Shown in pieces: positions 1 through 11,573 of a DNA stretch of 64,000 nucleotides. The position numbers and the translations under genes are program-made. Position 1 is the first letter of the stretch, and every line of letters begins with the position of its first letter. Source of the stretch: Acanthacorydalis orientalis (taxonomy: Eukaryota > Arthropoda > Insecta > Megaloptera > Corydalidae); contig CM068318.1 of NCBI GenBank assembly GCA_034766995.1, positions 366,001 to 430,000 on the forward strand, in the 5' to 3' direction. The notes under the pieces are model-generated. The model saw nothing but the letters and a program-made list of their open reading frames with translations. It had not been told where the DNA came from and did not search any database.

Positions 1-2319
1 TGTGCGAGTGCTCTAACGCACCTGCGAAAGAAATTGTATCGCTCTATTGCCGACACGAGATATAAATGGACGTGTAGGATGATCTCGTGAACTCTTGATC
101 ACTCATTACAGAGCACTCATATAAAATGTGTTCGCACAACTCACCTGTCGTTTATATTGTGTATCAGTCATGTATTGGCCTTAATTAAGCATTCATTTGA
201 TACGGTTCCGGTTTGAGAACCGTCCATGCCGAATTACTTACATCACAGCATGTGTCCTATGAAATCTTACAGATCATTTAGATGCCGATGGAAATTGATT
301 TCGCACTTTTTATTTTAATATATGGAAAGTATGTGTGAGCGCGTTTTTAGCAAATTATTTCACGGGCTTATAAATTCAATCGCTGTAAGATAAATCTATT
401 TAATATCAGCCACACAAACTAAATGGATATTGAAACGTAATTAAAGTAATTTGTCACTCAGGCTAATAATAGGCTGTGTGTGTGTATGTACGTAAATCAC
501 TTGTTTAGAGTTTTAATAAATGGTATTCTTATTAGTAAGTAATTTTTTATTGCAATAGAAGTCATTTTTATTTAATTCTGTGATATAACGTGATATCCCT
601 CTGACCACTAATTAGTTTTCCTAAAATTATAGACTAAATTATTTTCTCATTCTCTCTATATATTTCTCTCTCTCTCTCTATATATATACATACATACACA
701 CATCAGTGTTGCAATACAAATTATTTCTCTTAACTGACGCGAGAAGAACCGATTGGATACTACGATAATTTTCACTTTTTTTTTCCGAACAATCCAAACA
801 AAATCAAGCTTCCTTTTAAGTGTACACACAATTAATATTTCGTATTCGAATGATCAAGAAGAAAAAAGAAATGGTTAACAATGCATTTTTTCAATACGTT
901 AACTTTAACGTACGATTGTTTAAATCAAAAGAGAAATTGACTGACAATAATTAACAAAACAAAAGGTTTATTGTAAAAATGAAACGCAGCACTAAAAAAA
1001 AAAACATGTAAAACACATACAGACGGTAATCTAAATATGAAGTGTGCAAGTGCTAATTTCACCTTGCAGAGAAATAAATGGCCATTTAGTGTGATCAGAG
1101 TTTTATAATCTCAGTACCGTAACAGATAGTTTTATTCGACTGAGATGTAATGTTCGAGTCCAGAATGATATTGAATATATATATATATATATATATATAG
1201 AATGAAAATGCCCTTTCTTGTATAGTATTTTTCGATATAAAAAATTGTGGAATTCAATTTAATTTTCATGGAGTTTATTTGAAGAAAAACGAAAGATAAT
1301 CGTGTATCTGCTTATTAAATATGCGCATTATTGTTCTTAGGACCATAAAAAACTATTTAGATATTTTTTTATCGTGTTTAAAGCATGATTGCCTTTTGTG
1401 ATAAATCATTTTCTATATAGTATATATATATATATATTACAAACATTTGATTTTTTTCAGAACATAATACATCATTATAGATAATTTATGATTCTCACTT
1501 GAATGTATTTAGATGAGGATGCTATTGCAATCAAAGTACGGAAAAAAAATTATTCAAACCATGAACATTTCTGAACAGAAAAAGTCTTATGACTTATGAT
1601 AAGAAGAAGTGGTATTATTTGCGAAAGTGAATTTACCTACAGCATCAGAAATGTATTGTTTGTAAATGTTTATCCTTTTTCATAAAGTTTATTTACAGAC
1701 AGCTTTCTCAAAAAAAAATATTTATGGACAATATTAACATCTTATAGTTCTATTTTCATTCGATTCGACTATCTATTTCGAAGAATCGTACGTCTGAAAC
1801 GAAATTCATTATTTGATAAAAAGTGATAAAATAAAAGTAATAAAAAGAAATAATTTTAGATTAATGACAGCACTTGACTGAATATGAATCGAAACTGAAA
1901 ATTATTGTTTAAAAAAAAATAACTTACTCTACGTGAAATAAAATAGGAATGTTGTATTTAGAACAATTTCTGAGATATTACTTTCAATTTTAAGAATAAA
2001 TCTGTTCATAAATGTGAAACAATACGTTCTATTATTACTATAAGTGAATAGATATTTTATTGAAATAAAAGTTTACAATTTCTTTAAAAAAACTACCGTA
2101 CCTTCTTATTACACTCTCTTTCAATTGAACGACTTATCGAAGTATATTAAACGTTGGGTACGAATGAAAATATTGAAGGAAACAGAGGTCATGACTTTCA
2201 TCCGTACAAAACGATTCCATTTGTACTCACATTCTCTAATTGTCGAGAATCTATTGTTGAACGAAAACGAATACGAGCGCAGCTTAACACGAAAACAGAA
2301 CGATCGATGTAAACGAAAC
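1..2319. other. Intergenic AT-rich DNA at the window start
   Basis: No gene is visible. It contains (TA)n at about 1173-1199, a (CT)n(TA)n tract near 660-690 and one hairpin-repeat copy (1444-1560). The first 130 bp are less AT-rich and could be the edge of something outside the window. Confidence 0.5.
1444..1560 (+). repeat. Hairpin-repeat family, copy
   Basis: TGTATTTAGATGAGGATGCT, followed by ATTGCAATCAAAGTACGGAAAAA, matches the right half of the family (GATGACGATGCCATC...AAAGTACAGAAAAATC). The hairpin core is eroded. Confidence 0.45.
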
Positions 2320-2720
2320 GATCCGAACGTTATTTCTTTTTTTCTAATATTCCACTTTGGACATTTCGACGCTCTGCCACTGGTCGGTCTCGGAACAATA
2401 CGAGAACCTGATACTGAACGCGTGTCGTTGCATTGTGCAGGGGTCAAGGCCCACGGCAGCTTCCGCTGCCGAGCGGCGTTTCTTTAAGGCCCGTATTTGA
2501 TCTGGAGCAGCAACATCGGTAACGAAACTCTACCGGCATGTGTCCGATCGCCGTTATGAACCCACCGGTGAAAGTGTATCGAACTCGAAACACTTATCGT
2601 TTTCTTGTTCTGATGGATTCGGGCGTGGTCTTCTGTATCTTTTATAATTTAACACACGCTGACGTATCGTTGTTGATTCGACGGCGGTCGATTCTGATTA
2701 TTTACATTCTATATCGTGTT
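2320..2720. other. GC-richer island without a recognised gene
   Basis: CpG-containing, moderately GC-rich DNA (for example GGCCCACGGCAGCTTCCGCT near 2450). Short ORFs on both strands lack a domain, a credible start and any signal peptide. It may be a promoter, enhancer or non-coding exon. Confidence 0.3.
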
Positions 2721-3170
2721 ATATGAACACCGCAGGCTCATTGCAGATGTTGACTTTTCCATTTATTTATTTACTATTATTTTTTTTGGTAATAAAATAT
2801 ATACCGGCGATGTTTGATTCGTGCACTTCTATTATTGTGTTTTATACGAAAAGAGAGATCTATTTCGTACAGGATTTGTAAATATGCACTTTCTATGAAA
2901 AGCGATGATCGAGACAGTCGCAAATTATATTTATTAATGAAATTTCGGTGTTATTAGATCTAGATTGACCATTTCCTTCATGTTCGCTAATTATATTGCC
3001 AATTTAAATATAAATATGTCGTATATTTTCAATTAGTATGTTTATTTAATGTAATTTATATTCACATTAAGTTCAGGAAGTTTACTCATTAACAACGAAT
3101 TAAAATAGATTCATATACAATAGCATTAATGGTTGATTTCGATTTTCATAAGAAAAGTTCGGTTGAATAT

Positions 3171-3204
<34 letters not shown>

Positions 3205-4454
3205 CATATATGTGACTAATAGAAAATAGCAATACATAAATCAAAAAATTAAAAAGTCTCCAGAACAATCGTCTCAGAAAAATAATCCGCAGCTTCATTG
3301 TAATATTCAGAATCGTGACATTGTAATCAATCGCTCATAATCAAGATAATTTGTGGTTATTATTGCTGTATTATAAACACAGTTGTTAGACTAATCCCTA
3401 TCAATCATACAAATTGTTATCAGTGGCTGGCGGCCTGTCAGTATAATTTAAAGTGAGAGCACACTCGTGACTGCGGATTTAAGAAACAGATCATCAACGT
3501 GCGTACAGACGATTTGGAGACCTGTAATTATTTTCTAAGAAGACTCTACACTCGCAATTTATTATCGAAATTTGAAAAATTGTCCGAGAGTTCCATGATT
3601 ACTCGTGTACGGTAACTGTTTTGTAAATTGTATAACGGATCATCGAAATGCGCGAATCGTCGTAAATTTGATTCATTTGATTCTCCTTCATTAGTGACGA
3701 ACATATTTCGTTTTTTTCTTTTTATTAAATATAATTAAAGTACATTTCTCTTAATGAATAAAAAAGTAGATGCTTTATAATGATATTTTCGTAGTTACAA
3801 GACAATAGTTCGTTAATTAAACGACTTCAACAGTTTGAAAAACGACAAGTGTCTGTCTATTCTAAATAAACTGAAGTATAAAATAACAGTGCTGTCCGAC
3901 AACATTAGCATAAACATATTTGCAGTTTTCAACACACCGATATGCTGCTTAAAGTTACATATGGTGTCCTCGCGTAAATGAAATCTCTTTCCATCTGGTG
4001 ATAGGAAATGATCATGCACGCGATACTACTTAACATCTGTACGTTATGTTAAAGAAGAAATCTATCAATCATCTGCGAGCAAATTACTGTGTTTATTCTA
4101 AGAGTACTTTAGTTTTTTGTTAGACATATCTATATTTATTCGTATACATATACACACACATATATACATATGTATGTATATATATAGAGAGAGAGAGAGA
4201 GAGAGTGACTTGAAATGTTTGTCAAAGAATTGAAAAATAATGTAAAAAAATATCAAGAGTTCTTACAGCGTTACGTAAAAACTCTTATAGGAAGAGAAAT
4301 AAATGAAAATAAATAATAATATTTGATTATAGTGATCTCATAATTTTAATCTTTCTTATAAATTATATGTAATTATTTTTTTTAATTTAAACAGTTGTTT
4401 CGGTCTTCATTTTTAAAATAAGTAGGAAGGGGTGTCCACGACGAAACATCTACA

Positions 4455-4625
4455 CTTTGCTGACACTGTAGCTAAATTCACTTTCACAAGTGAACTCTTT
4501 TTTCATTCAATAAATCACATACGTTTTTATTAAAATGATTATTGACCCTTTTTGATTGTTGCATAAGCACATTTTGCTAGCAACGCCATCCTCTTCAAAA
4601 TACAGAAAAATCACGGATTTTTCTA
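4455..4625 (+). repeat. Hairpin-repeat family, copy
   Basis: It begins GACACTGTAGCTAAATTCAC (left block), runs through ATGATTATTGACC...TTTTGATTGTTG (core) to AACGCCATCCTCTTCAAAAT and ACAGAAAAATCAC. It is one of the most complete copies. Confidence 0.6.
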
Positions 4626-5555
4626 CAACTTGACGCTTTGTGAATATCATATTGAACGAAAAATTCATTGTACCATGTGTAATGAAAATAGGACAATAAT
4701 TTGTGAAAATGTTAAAATTGATTTATATTTTTTTAATGTCTTAAAATGAACACGGGCAAACAGTAAATAAAAATTGATAACGAGTGTCTGTAAGCATTTT
4801 TCCGCCAACGAACGCTCCATTTTATGAAAATCAAACCACTATTTTTTTCCATAACTCCATCATATCCTAAACATAGATCATTTTACTTTATTGAATATAA
4901 TATATTTCTAATTGAATACTGAACCTCATTAAATTATATTTTTTACAGTAAAAACTTACAAACACGTTTCTCAATCAATTTACTGAGTTTTCAGCAGCTC
5001 TGTTTGATTTTCAAAGCATGTTTTATTATTAAATAAAGTATTTAATAAATATTGAAAACGTAAAGCATTATATTTAATTAGATACCAGTACGAGACTATT
5101 CCATTATTTTCTTTGTTTATTCGTCTATCACAAATGTTCAGTCTTTTATTTTTCTATTCGAACTGGAATTTATTAGTTTTAAAATTTACCTATCAATAGA
5201 ATTTAATTCACTCTTGAAAAAAATATTATATATACATATATATATATATATGTATGTATGATATAAAAAGTGAATTAATAAATAAATGATGTAATAAATA
5301 TTGGGATTGAAAATAAACATCGCATGCGTCTGTGCGAATGTTGAAGCTTGTTCATTGAAACACCCCTGGTTTATTGATTCATTATACCTGGTCCGGAGCT
5401 GGACTTGGTCCACTTTCACGGTGACTGTCCGCCTGAGGTCGTATGACCAACGCCTCTTGTTTTATGCGTCAACTAGGAAATACTCTCGCTGATATCATAC
5501 AGTTGGATAGGCGATGATGTTGATGTTATTACATTTATTTACAAATTCGTACTCA

Positions 5556-5558
<3 letters not shown>

Positions 5559-5607
<49 letters not shown>
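5559..5607. repeat. (TA)n microsatellite, 49 bp
   Basis: A pure alternating AT tract. Confidence 0.9.
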
Positions 5608-5614
<7 letters not shown>

Positions 5615-5932
5615 CAATTTCGCAAAGTTAAAACTTTATCATCAACTACTTTATGGAGGCCAAGTGCTATTAATAATTAGACCAAATTAATTGTTATTAA
5701 TATTAGAATAGCGGTAACTGCTTAGAATCTAAAAATTCGAGGTTCACTCAAGGAAAACACAGCTATCACTATACGTTTTTATTGTAACAGTATCTAACTG
5801 CAATATTCTAGTAATGTATTTCCTAGTTCACATCCAAGACTCCTCTGTGTATTCCTTCTAATTGTTTCTATAGTGGACTTATCTTCTTCTTCTTTGACTC
5901 TCAATTGCTCGATTCATAAGGTCTAATACCTG

Positions 5933-5977
<45 letters not shown>

Positions 5978-6124
5978 AACATGTCTATGCTTATTCTCTC
6001 ACTGAGAGAAATATTGTTTTAATAGAATACTTTTAAGCGTTTGGCACATAATTTAGCGTTCGAATTAACAGATGATTAGATGATTCGCAAGTGCGCAAAC
6101 GGGGTGTATTTTTTAATTATATTT

Positions 6125-6190
6125 GTGTTCGGGCACTAATGACCTTAGCAACCGAGGCACCCTGAACCCCCAATAACCAACCAACCAACC
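6125..6190 (+). mobile_element. SINE- or retroelement-like fragment with (CCAA)n tail
   Basis: GGGCACTAATGACCTTAGCA, then CCGAGGCACCCTGAACCCCC and a CCAACCAACCAACC tail, form a GC-rich patch in AT-rich DNA. It resembles, from memory, the GGGCGCTAATGACC...GCGCCC motif that recurs in insect genomes near retroelement ends. Family and strand are unproven. Confidence 0.4.
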
Positions 6191-6577
6191 ATCTATGCTC
6201 GTGAATCTGAGTGAAATCCTATTTTATCATAGTCAGTTTTTCTTGTTACCAATTTTGTATAAAAGTAATCGTATCTCAATTTAATTTATTTTACACAATT
6301 TGTCAAGGATTTACTACAATTAAATTTTGAAATATAATCAAACAAAAAATTGACTATGTTCAGCTAGGCACAAAAGTTGTCTGCATGTTTAGTTTTGCAC
6401 GAGAAACCAATGTACACAAACTAAGATTTTCAAAAAAACATTTCGAGTGTTAATGAACTTAGTAGCTGATGCGCCTCCACATCTAAAATGTCATCAAAAG
6501 CACTGACAAATAATAACTGATTAGCTTTGTTTTGTACGACAAGAAAAATGATTTGTATTGTTTTAATGAAGTCCTGT

Positions 6578-6578
6578 C

Positions 6579-6636
<58 letters not shown>

Positions 6637-6828
6637 TCCTCGATTATAAAAATATACAATACTACTAATATCTTTCCTCAAATCGACTCCATAATCTTTC
6701 TTCACAGTTCGAGAAATTTCCAATTGGTTCAGACTATTCATATCGCACTTGTACATCAGAATTACTGAATAAATAAACGCACACATTCATTCATACACAC
6801 AAATATACAATCACTCAACCATATATAA

Positions 6829-6880
<52 letters not shown>

Positions 6881-6895
6881 ATGTGTGTGTGTATG
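6578..6895. repeat. Cluster of two (TA)n tracts and a (CA)n(TA)n(TG)n tract
   Basis: (TA)n occurs at about 6578-6632 with one GT break. ACACACACAC-(TA)n-GTGTGTGTGT occurs at about 6830-6895. The second is itself an inverted repeat able to form a long hairpin. Confidence 0.85.
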
Positions 6896-7923
6896 CATAT
6901 CGACCACATCTCGAATGTAATCTCCACTGTCGCTTCTCGAAATAAATCTTTATGTGTTACTGTTTTTTTTTATATATACATATTTTCCCTATTTGTACCA
7001 TTCACTTTCTTTTCATAAGAACTTTTTTTATTGCATTTAGTTTGCACCGACTCGAAAACGTCGTGTAACAAAGAAATGTAACAGAGATAAATGTAACGGA
7101 TCTACCCACGAGCGTTCTATTTATTTTGCGTTAATGAATTAGCTCTAATAATTTTTTTTTTATATCTTTATAATGGCTGTATTTTTTAATATATTCGAGT
7201 GTGCATATACTTATGTTATACGTGTATACAATTTAAAAGTTACACATTTCTAATTAAAAAAAAACTATTAAAAATTTAATAGCACTACTTAAATGTTAAT
7301 GTCAATTAGAGAGATTCGTGTGGGAGTTGTAAAACATTTCGGTTTTGTATTATGTTAAAAGAGGATTCGTATGATTGAAGGATATCATTTTTATCTAACC
7401 ACTGATATAGTGTCGGGACTTTCTAGTCTCGTAAGTAAACATAGTGATATTAAACAATCGAGGATCCGTGATCCTAAAGAACTGTTCTAGAATTTACACG
7501 TTTAAAAAATTAATAACGATATTGTGAAAACAATAACATTTTCAAATTTTATTCTCTTTCATAATAAAGATTACGCTGTTCAATTCTCGCATTTTGCTAA
7601 TTCAGTGAACAAACAGTTAAACACAAAGCATATGTAATATTCTATTAATTATCATCAAGTCACATAGATCTTCAGGCGTGTCTGCCAGTTCAATATTGAT
7701 AAATTATCTGGCAACATTTTGTGTCAACTGCTAGACATCGATCTTCCATTAAGTATTCGAGGATCCTTCATGTAGTTTGTAACAATTCGTTTCATTGCAA
7801 CTTTCTACCGGATAGATGGTCTTTTTATACCATATTTCCTCTTCTATCAGTTTTTTTACAAGAAAACAATTGATTCATCTCCTGTCTTTTGTCCAATTCC
7901 TTTGATAGAGAAATTAATAATTC

Positions 7924-7928
<5 letters not shown>

Positions 7929-7990
<62 letters not shown>
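7929..7990. repeat. (TA)n microsatellite, 62 bp
   Basis: An uninterrupted alternating AT tract. Apparent ORFs over it are runs of Tyr-Ile and are not genes. Confidence 0.95.
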
Positions 7991-7993
<3 letters not shown>

Positions 7994-8637
7994 ATTTCTA
8001 CATTCTATTTGATTTATATTAACCTGTTCTCTATTCATAATCCTGCTTGTTACAAATGTAAAATCCAGCAAAATAAATATATACACCGTACATAAGTAAA
8101 CAACGAAAGTTCATGTCGAAAGTGAACAGTAATTGAATACATGATTTAATCACAGTCCGCAAACCGCTAATTCAGTAACATAAGCATAATAATATTTTAC
8201 GACCTATCGCTAATAAAATAAAAAAAATAAACGCACGCACGCATACACACACAATTTTGAATGTACTTTCGATCACGGCCACACAAATCGAATTAACACA
8301 TCGGTCTACATTTGCTATCGATTATTAGTTCAACTGAAACAAACTTTCCTCTAATTGATTGCGGAAGTCTCAGACATGGTCATGACATTTCCTCGTGTTG
8401 TCATTCGATCGAACAAGTTAATAAGTATCTTCCTGTGATGAATGATCGGCGCAACGATGTGGTTTACTTTTTTTCTAACAGCAGAAAAGAACATTTTTTT
8501 AAACGTAACAAACGAATATGAGTTTTATGCAGATTCTCTGTTTTTTTTCTTCGTTAAATTTGATTCTATTGAGTGTGATGTAATATATTGTTCTAGCAGG
8601 TATTTTTCAGAAACTGATATGCAGATAATTATACACA

Positions 8638-8653
8638 TCTCTCTCTCTCTCTC

Positions 8654-8688
<35 letters not shown>
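8638..8688. repeat. Compound (CT)n(TA)n microsatellite
   Basis: CTCTCTCTCTCTCT is followed by (TA)n. The same order occurs at about 660-690, 3173-3210, 5935-5977 and 51000-51030. The reverse-complement order (TA then GA) is at about 4170-4205. Confidence 0.9.
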
Positions 8689-8690
<2 letters not shown>

Positions 8691-9654
8691 TTGTGCATAA
8701 AAAAATAGACAAATTTGTATTGTATTTTTCAAATAAGTACATTTAAGACAGGTGAAATTCTTTTTAGTTGCACAATCGATAATGTCTATCTCTAATAACA
8801 TTTATATCAAAGATATGAATTTAACAGTAATGGAGCAAAAGAGAAGGTTGCATGTTCGAATGATTTAAAATATACACGATGCGCTTTAAGCCTTGAACAG
8901 TCAATCTAGTATTTTTGAAAGGGGCATTTTACATATCGTGCAAACAGTCATAATATTATCAAACTGTCGAGTATTTTCATTGAAAGATTTGATTTTTTAT
9001 TAAAAGTTTAAGGGATCATACACGATTTAAAAGGTTAAACCTAGTTCATATATATATATATAATTAAATTTTAAATTCAAAATATATGGAAGAGAAAAAA
9101 ATTGAGAAGTTAAAACTTGTATTTGAAAATATTTGTGGTACGTTGATTGAACCGTTTCAATTTTATTTCCTTACAATCGAATCTGATAACAAATTGAACG
9201 TGGTAAAATAATCGAACACAAATACATGGATGTATATAAACATTTGTATGTAAATAAAAATAAAGAAATGTGTACATTTCTTTTGGCATCTTGTGACGAA
9301 AGTTAATAAAACAAGAAGGCGATAAGTGAAAGTAAACAGAAGTTAAATTTACCTCAATTATGAGGTGTGAAAGAAACAGGCGGTGTTGTTTTCAGTTGAT
9401 CTAATATTACAAATACAATCGAACTGAACGTGGCCTCGACCTTCACGAAATTATTAATTTGAAAAATAATATACTCGGTTTGTAATAGTTTCGTTTAAAT
9501 GTAAACACATTACATTCGTTTCTTTACAGAGAAGCGTTACGGTTTCTTTTTATGGTAAAAATGCACATATGTGATATTTAATAGAAGAATTTTCGTTCGC
9601 GTTTTTTTTTTTAACAAAAAGCACAGTAAGTCGCCCTGTTGTGATGGAAGAATG

Positions 9655-9715
9655 GAGATGAAATCGTCAGATTTATCAGAATTTTCGACACTGACTGAAT
9701 TCACTTTCATAAAAA
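9655..9715 (+). repeat. Hairpin-repeat family, left-end fragment
   Basis: GACACTGACTGAATTCACTTTCATAAAAAG matches the left block of the copy at 4455. The core does not follow. Confidence 0.35.
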
Positions 9716-9914
9716 GAACGGATCGAAAGATTAAATAAAAATGTATTTTGGAAATGAAACAATAGAATATAAATATTAATCCTGCTCAGATATTTCAATT
9801 TTTAACTACACTTGTGTTGATTATGTTTGAAATTCATTTAAATAAATATCTAGATTTTCAGCATCCTTTAAGTTCTTTCTAATTATTAAATTCTGTAAGA
9901 TTTATTATACGTGC

Positions 9915-9919
<5 letters not shown>

Positions 9920-9983
<64 letters not shown>

Positions 9984-9985
9984 TG
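9920..9985. repeat. Compound (CA)n(TA)n microsatellite
   Basis: About 24 bp of CA repeat runs straight into about 30 bp of TA repeat. Similar compounds lie at 19785-19820, 44744-44790, 45245-45290 and 60525-60575. Confidence 0.9.
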
Positions 9986-10648
9986 AATATTATGCTATAT
10001 TAATTTATTGTTAACATGTATTCAACTCGCAACGAAAACCGCTTATAGAATCGATGATACAGTTTTAATAAACTAGGTTAATTGATCTCATAATATAAAA
10101 CTTGTCCAAGAGAAAGAGAGAGAGAGGGACGATGAAAAAATGAAAATACTTAAAAGTATACGACGTGAAATCTTGTTACTATGTTTCTAATCGAATTGTA
10201 AAGTTTTTTTTCTTACAATTTCCTTTCACGGTGCACCCGTACACGGGATATAAAAGGAAAATATTTTACTGAACAGTGTTTGTATAAAACGAACGTCGAA
10301 AATAAACACAGCAGAAAGAAAGTAAATCAGTCGTATTTATCAGCTGAATATTATTTTTTTATTACAGTTTTATGTTCGTACCGTCGTTAATTTTCGATAG
10401 TTATAATACATTTCGTGCCCGCCATTATACACAATTTAGTATAATTGGATTTAACTAGTTTTTAGAGTTTTTAATATTTGTAATAAGATCATCTTGAACA
10501 TACATATTTTTAATAAATATTGTTTCATTTTCGTTTCAATTTAATACCAAACATTTCTCAAATCAAAAAATCTCGACACTGCAATATATTAAGTGTAAAA
10601 TTTAATTTGGTTCCTTTAAATTAAACCGATCATAAGTCTGTTTTAAAT

Positions 10649-11081
10649 CAAAATATTTTCTCGTCATTTTAAGATTCTAAAGTGACAACTTTAACATATA
10701 AAAACACTATATACGTTGGTATAATCTCACAGAACAGTAACGAGCGCGATGGATTCTGAAAAGCAGCATGTTAGGCATTGCGTACTTTTCGAAAATGCTG
10801 TCGAAGCCGCAGGAATGATTTCTTCAGCATTGGGGGAAAGTGTTGTGTCGGATAAAACCTACAAACGGTGCTAAAATAGAAGAAGAGGTTCGAAAATGCA
10901 TTGCGACTTGATCGACTCAAAGTCGCTATCTTCTTTCGACGAGGGATTCGTCAGTTACGCGATAGATGAAGCAGTCATACAAAAAAATGGCGTACATTTT
11001 AAGTATTGAAATGTATTCAATTTTTCCATAAATAAACATTCATTATCTATAAAAGAGCACCCAATAAATTTGTACGGCTAA
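10649..11081 (+). mobile_element. Internally deleted mariner-family element, copy 1
   Basis: From 10749 the sequence reads MDSEKQHVRHCVLFE and, further on, GESVVSDKTYKR. This matches the start of mariner transposases (first helix-turn-helix region). About 40 codons later it jumps to a transposase C-terminus: RGIRQLRDR, then a frameshifted VIQKNGVHFKY and stop. The whole catalytic DDD part is missing, and stops and frameshifts interrupt the rest. The 3' end is the reverse complement of TTAG-CGTACAAATTTATTGGG, a mariner-type terminal inverted repeat, followed by a TA target dinucleotide at 11082-11083. No matching 5' TIR was found near 10649. The element cannot move by itself. Confidence 0.75.
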
Positions 11082-11184
11082 TAATTCTGTGTCTTTCACG
11101 GATGAATTATTCATTCACTCTGCAAACTAAAATACCTTGTCTGATTAAAAAAGTACAAAAAAATAATCCTTTGTAATTTTTGAT

Positions 11185-11265
11185 TTTTACTTATCTGTAT
11201 TGCGATGACGATGCAATCATTCTCTAAGTTTTCAGATGCAGAAAAATCTGACAATGATGGAAACG
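11185..11265 (+). repeat. Hairpin-repeat family, right-half fragment
   Basis: TTGCGATGACGATGCAATCA, then ATGCAGAAAAATCTGAC, matches the right half of the family. It lies about 100 bp after the mariner derivative. Confidence 0.4.
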
Positions 11266-11510
11266 TTTAGGCAAGGACAAAAAATGATCAATAATCATTT
11301 CTGATTAGAAAAGGCACTTCTAGTTTGTGAGATGAGTAAATAATTGATTTATGCAAAGAAATCTAGATATCAATCAAACGCTTTTCTAATGTAAAACGAT
11401 TTCTTTCTTTTCAAGATTGAAATGTATTCATGAGTACAGTTACTCATTTGATTTCATATTAATTGATGTTAATCATCTATTTTACCCCACTCGTCCATCT
11501 GTACTCACAT

Positions 11511-11513
11511 TAA

Positions 11514-11571
<58 letters not shown>
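11511..11571. repeat. (TA)n microsatellite, about 60 bp
   Basis: An alternating AT tract with one GT interruption near its left end. Confidence 0.9.

Positions 11572-11573
<2 letters not shown>

Larger units (their letters stand above)
2721..10640. other. Intergenic repeat-rich DNA
   Basis: AT-rich, with the microsatellites, the SINE-like patch (6125-6190) and the hairpin-repeat copies listed separately. A mildly GC-rich stretch at 3420-3540 shows no gene. I see no exon. Confidence 0.5.

Noticed and set aside
1610..1655. Minus-strand match to the left block of the hairpin repeat beside a plus-strand copy (also near 45030 and 51735)
   Set aside because: Only 20-30 bp of AT-rich similarity and no further blocks in order. 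Noted but not counted as copies.
2044..2487. 147-codon + open frame reaching into the GC-rich island
   Set aside because: It has no ATG at its start, no recognisable domain, and its composition changes abruptly along its length. Chance opening is more likely.
7856..8095. ORFs made of Tyr-Ile repeats on both strands (also near 6532, 8607, 25016, 40113, 44219, 49793, 60675)
   Set aside because: They are translations of (TA)n microsatellites and have no codon bias, domain or exon signals.
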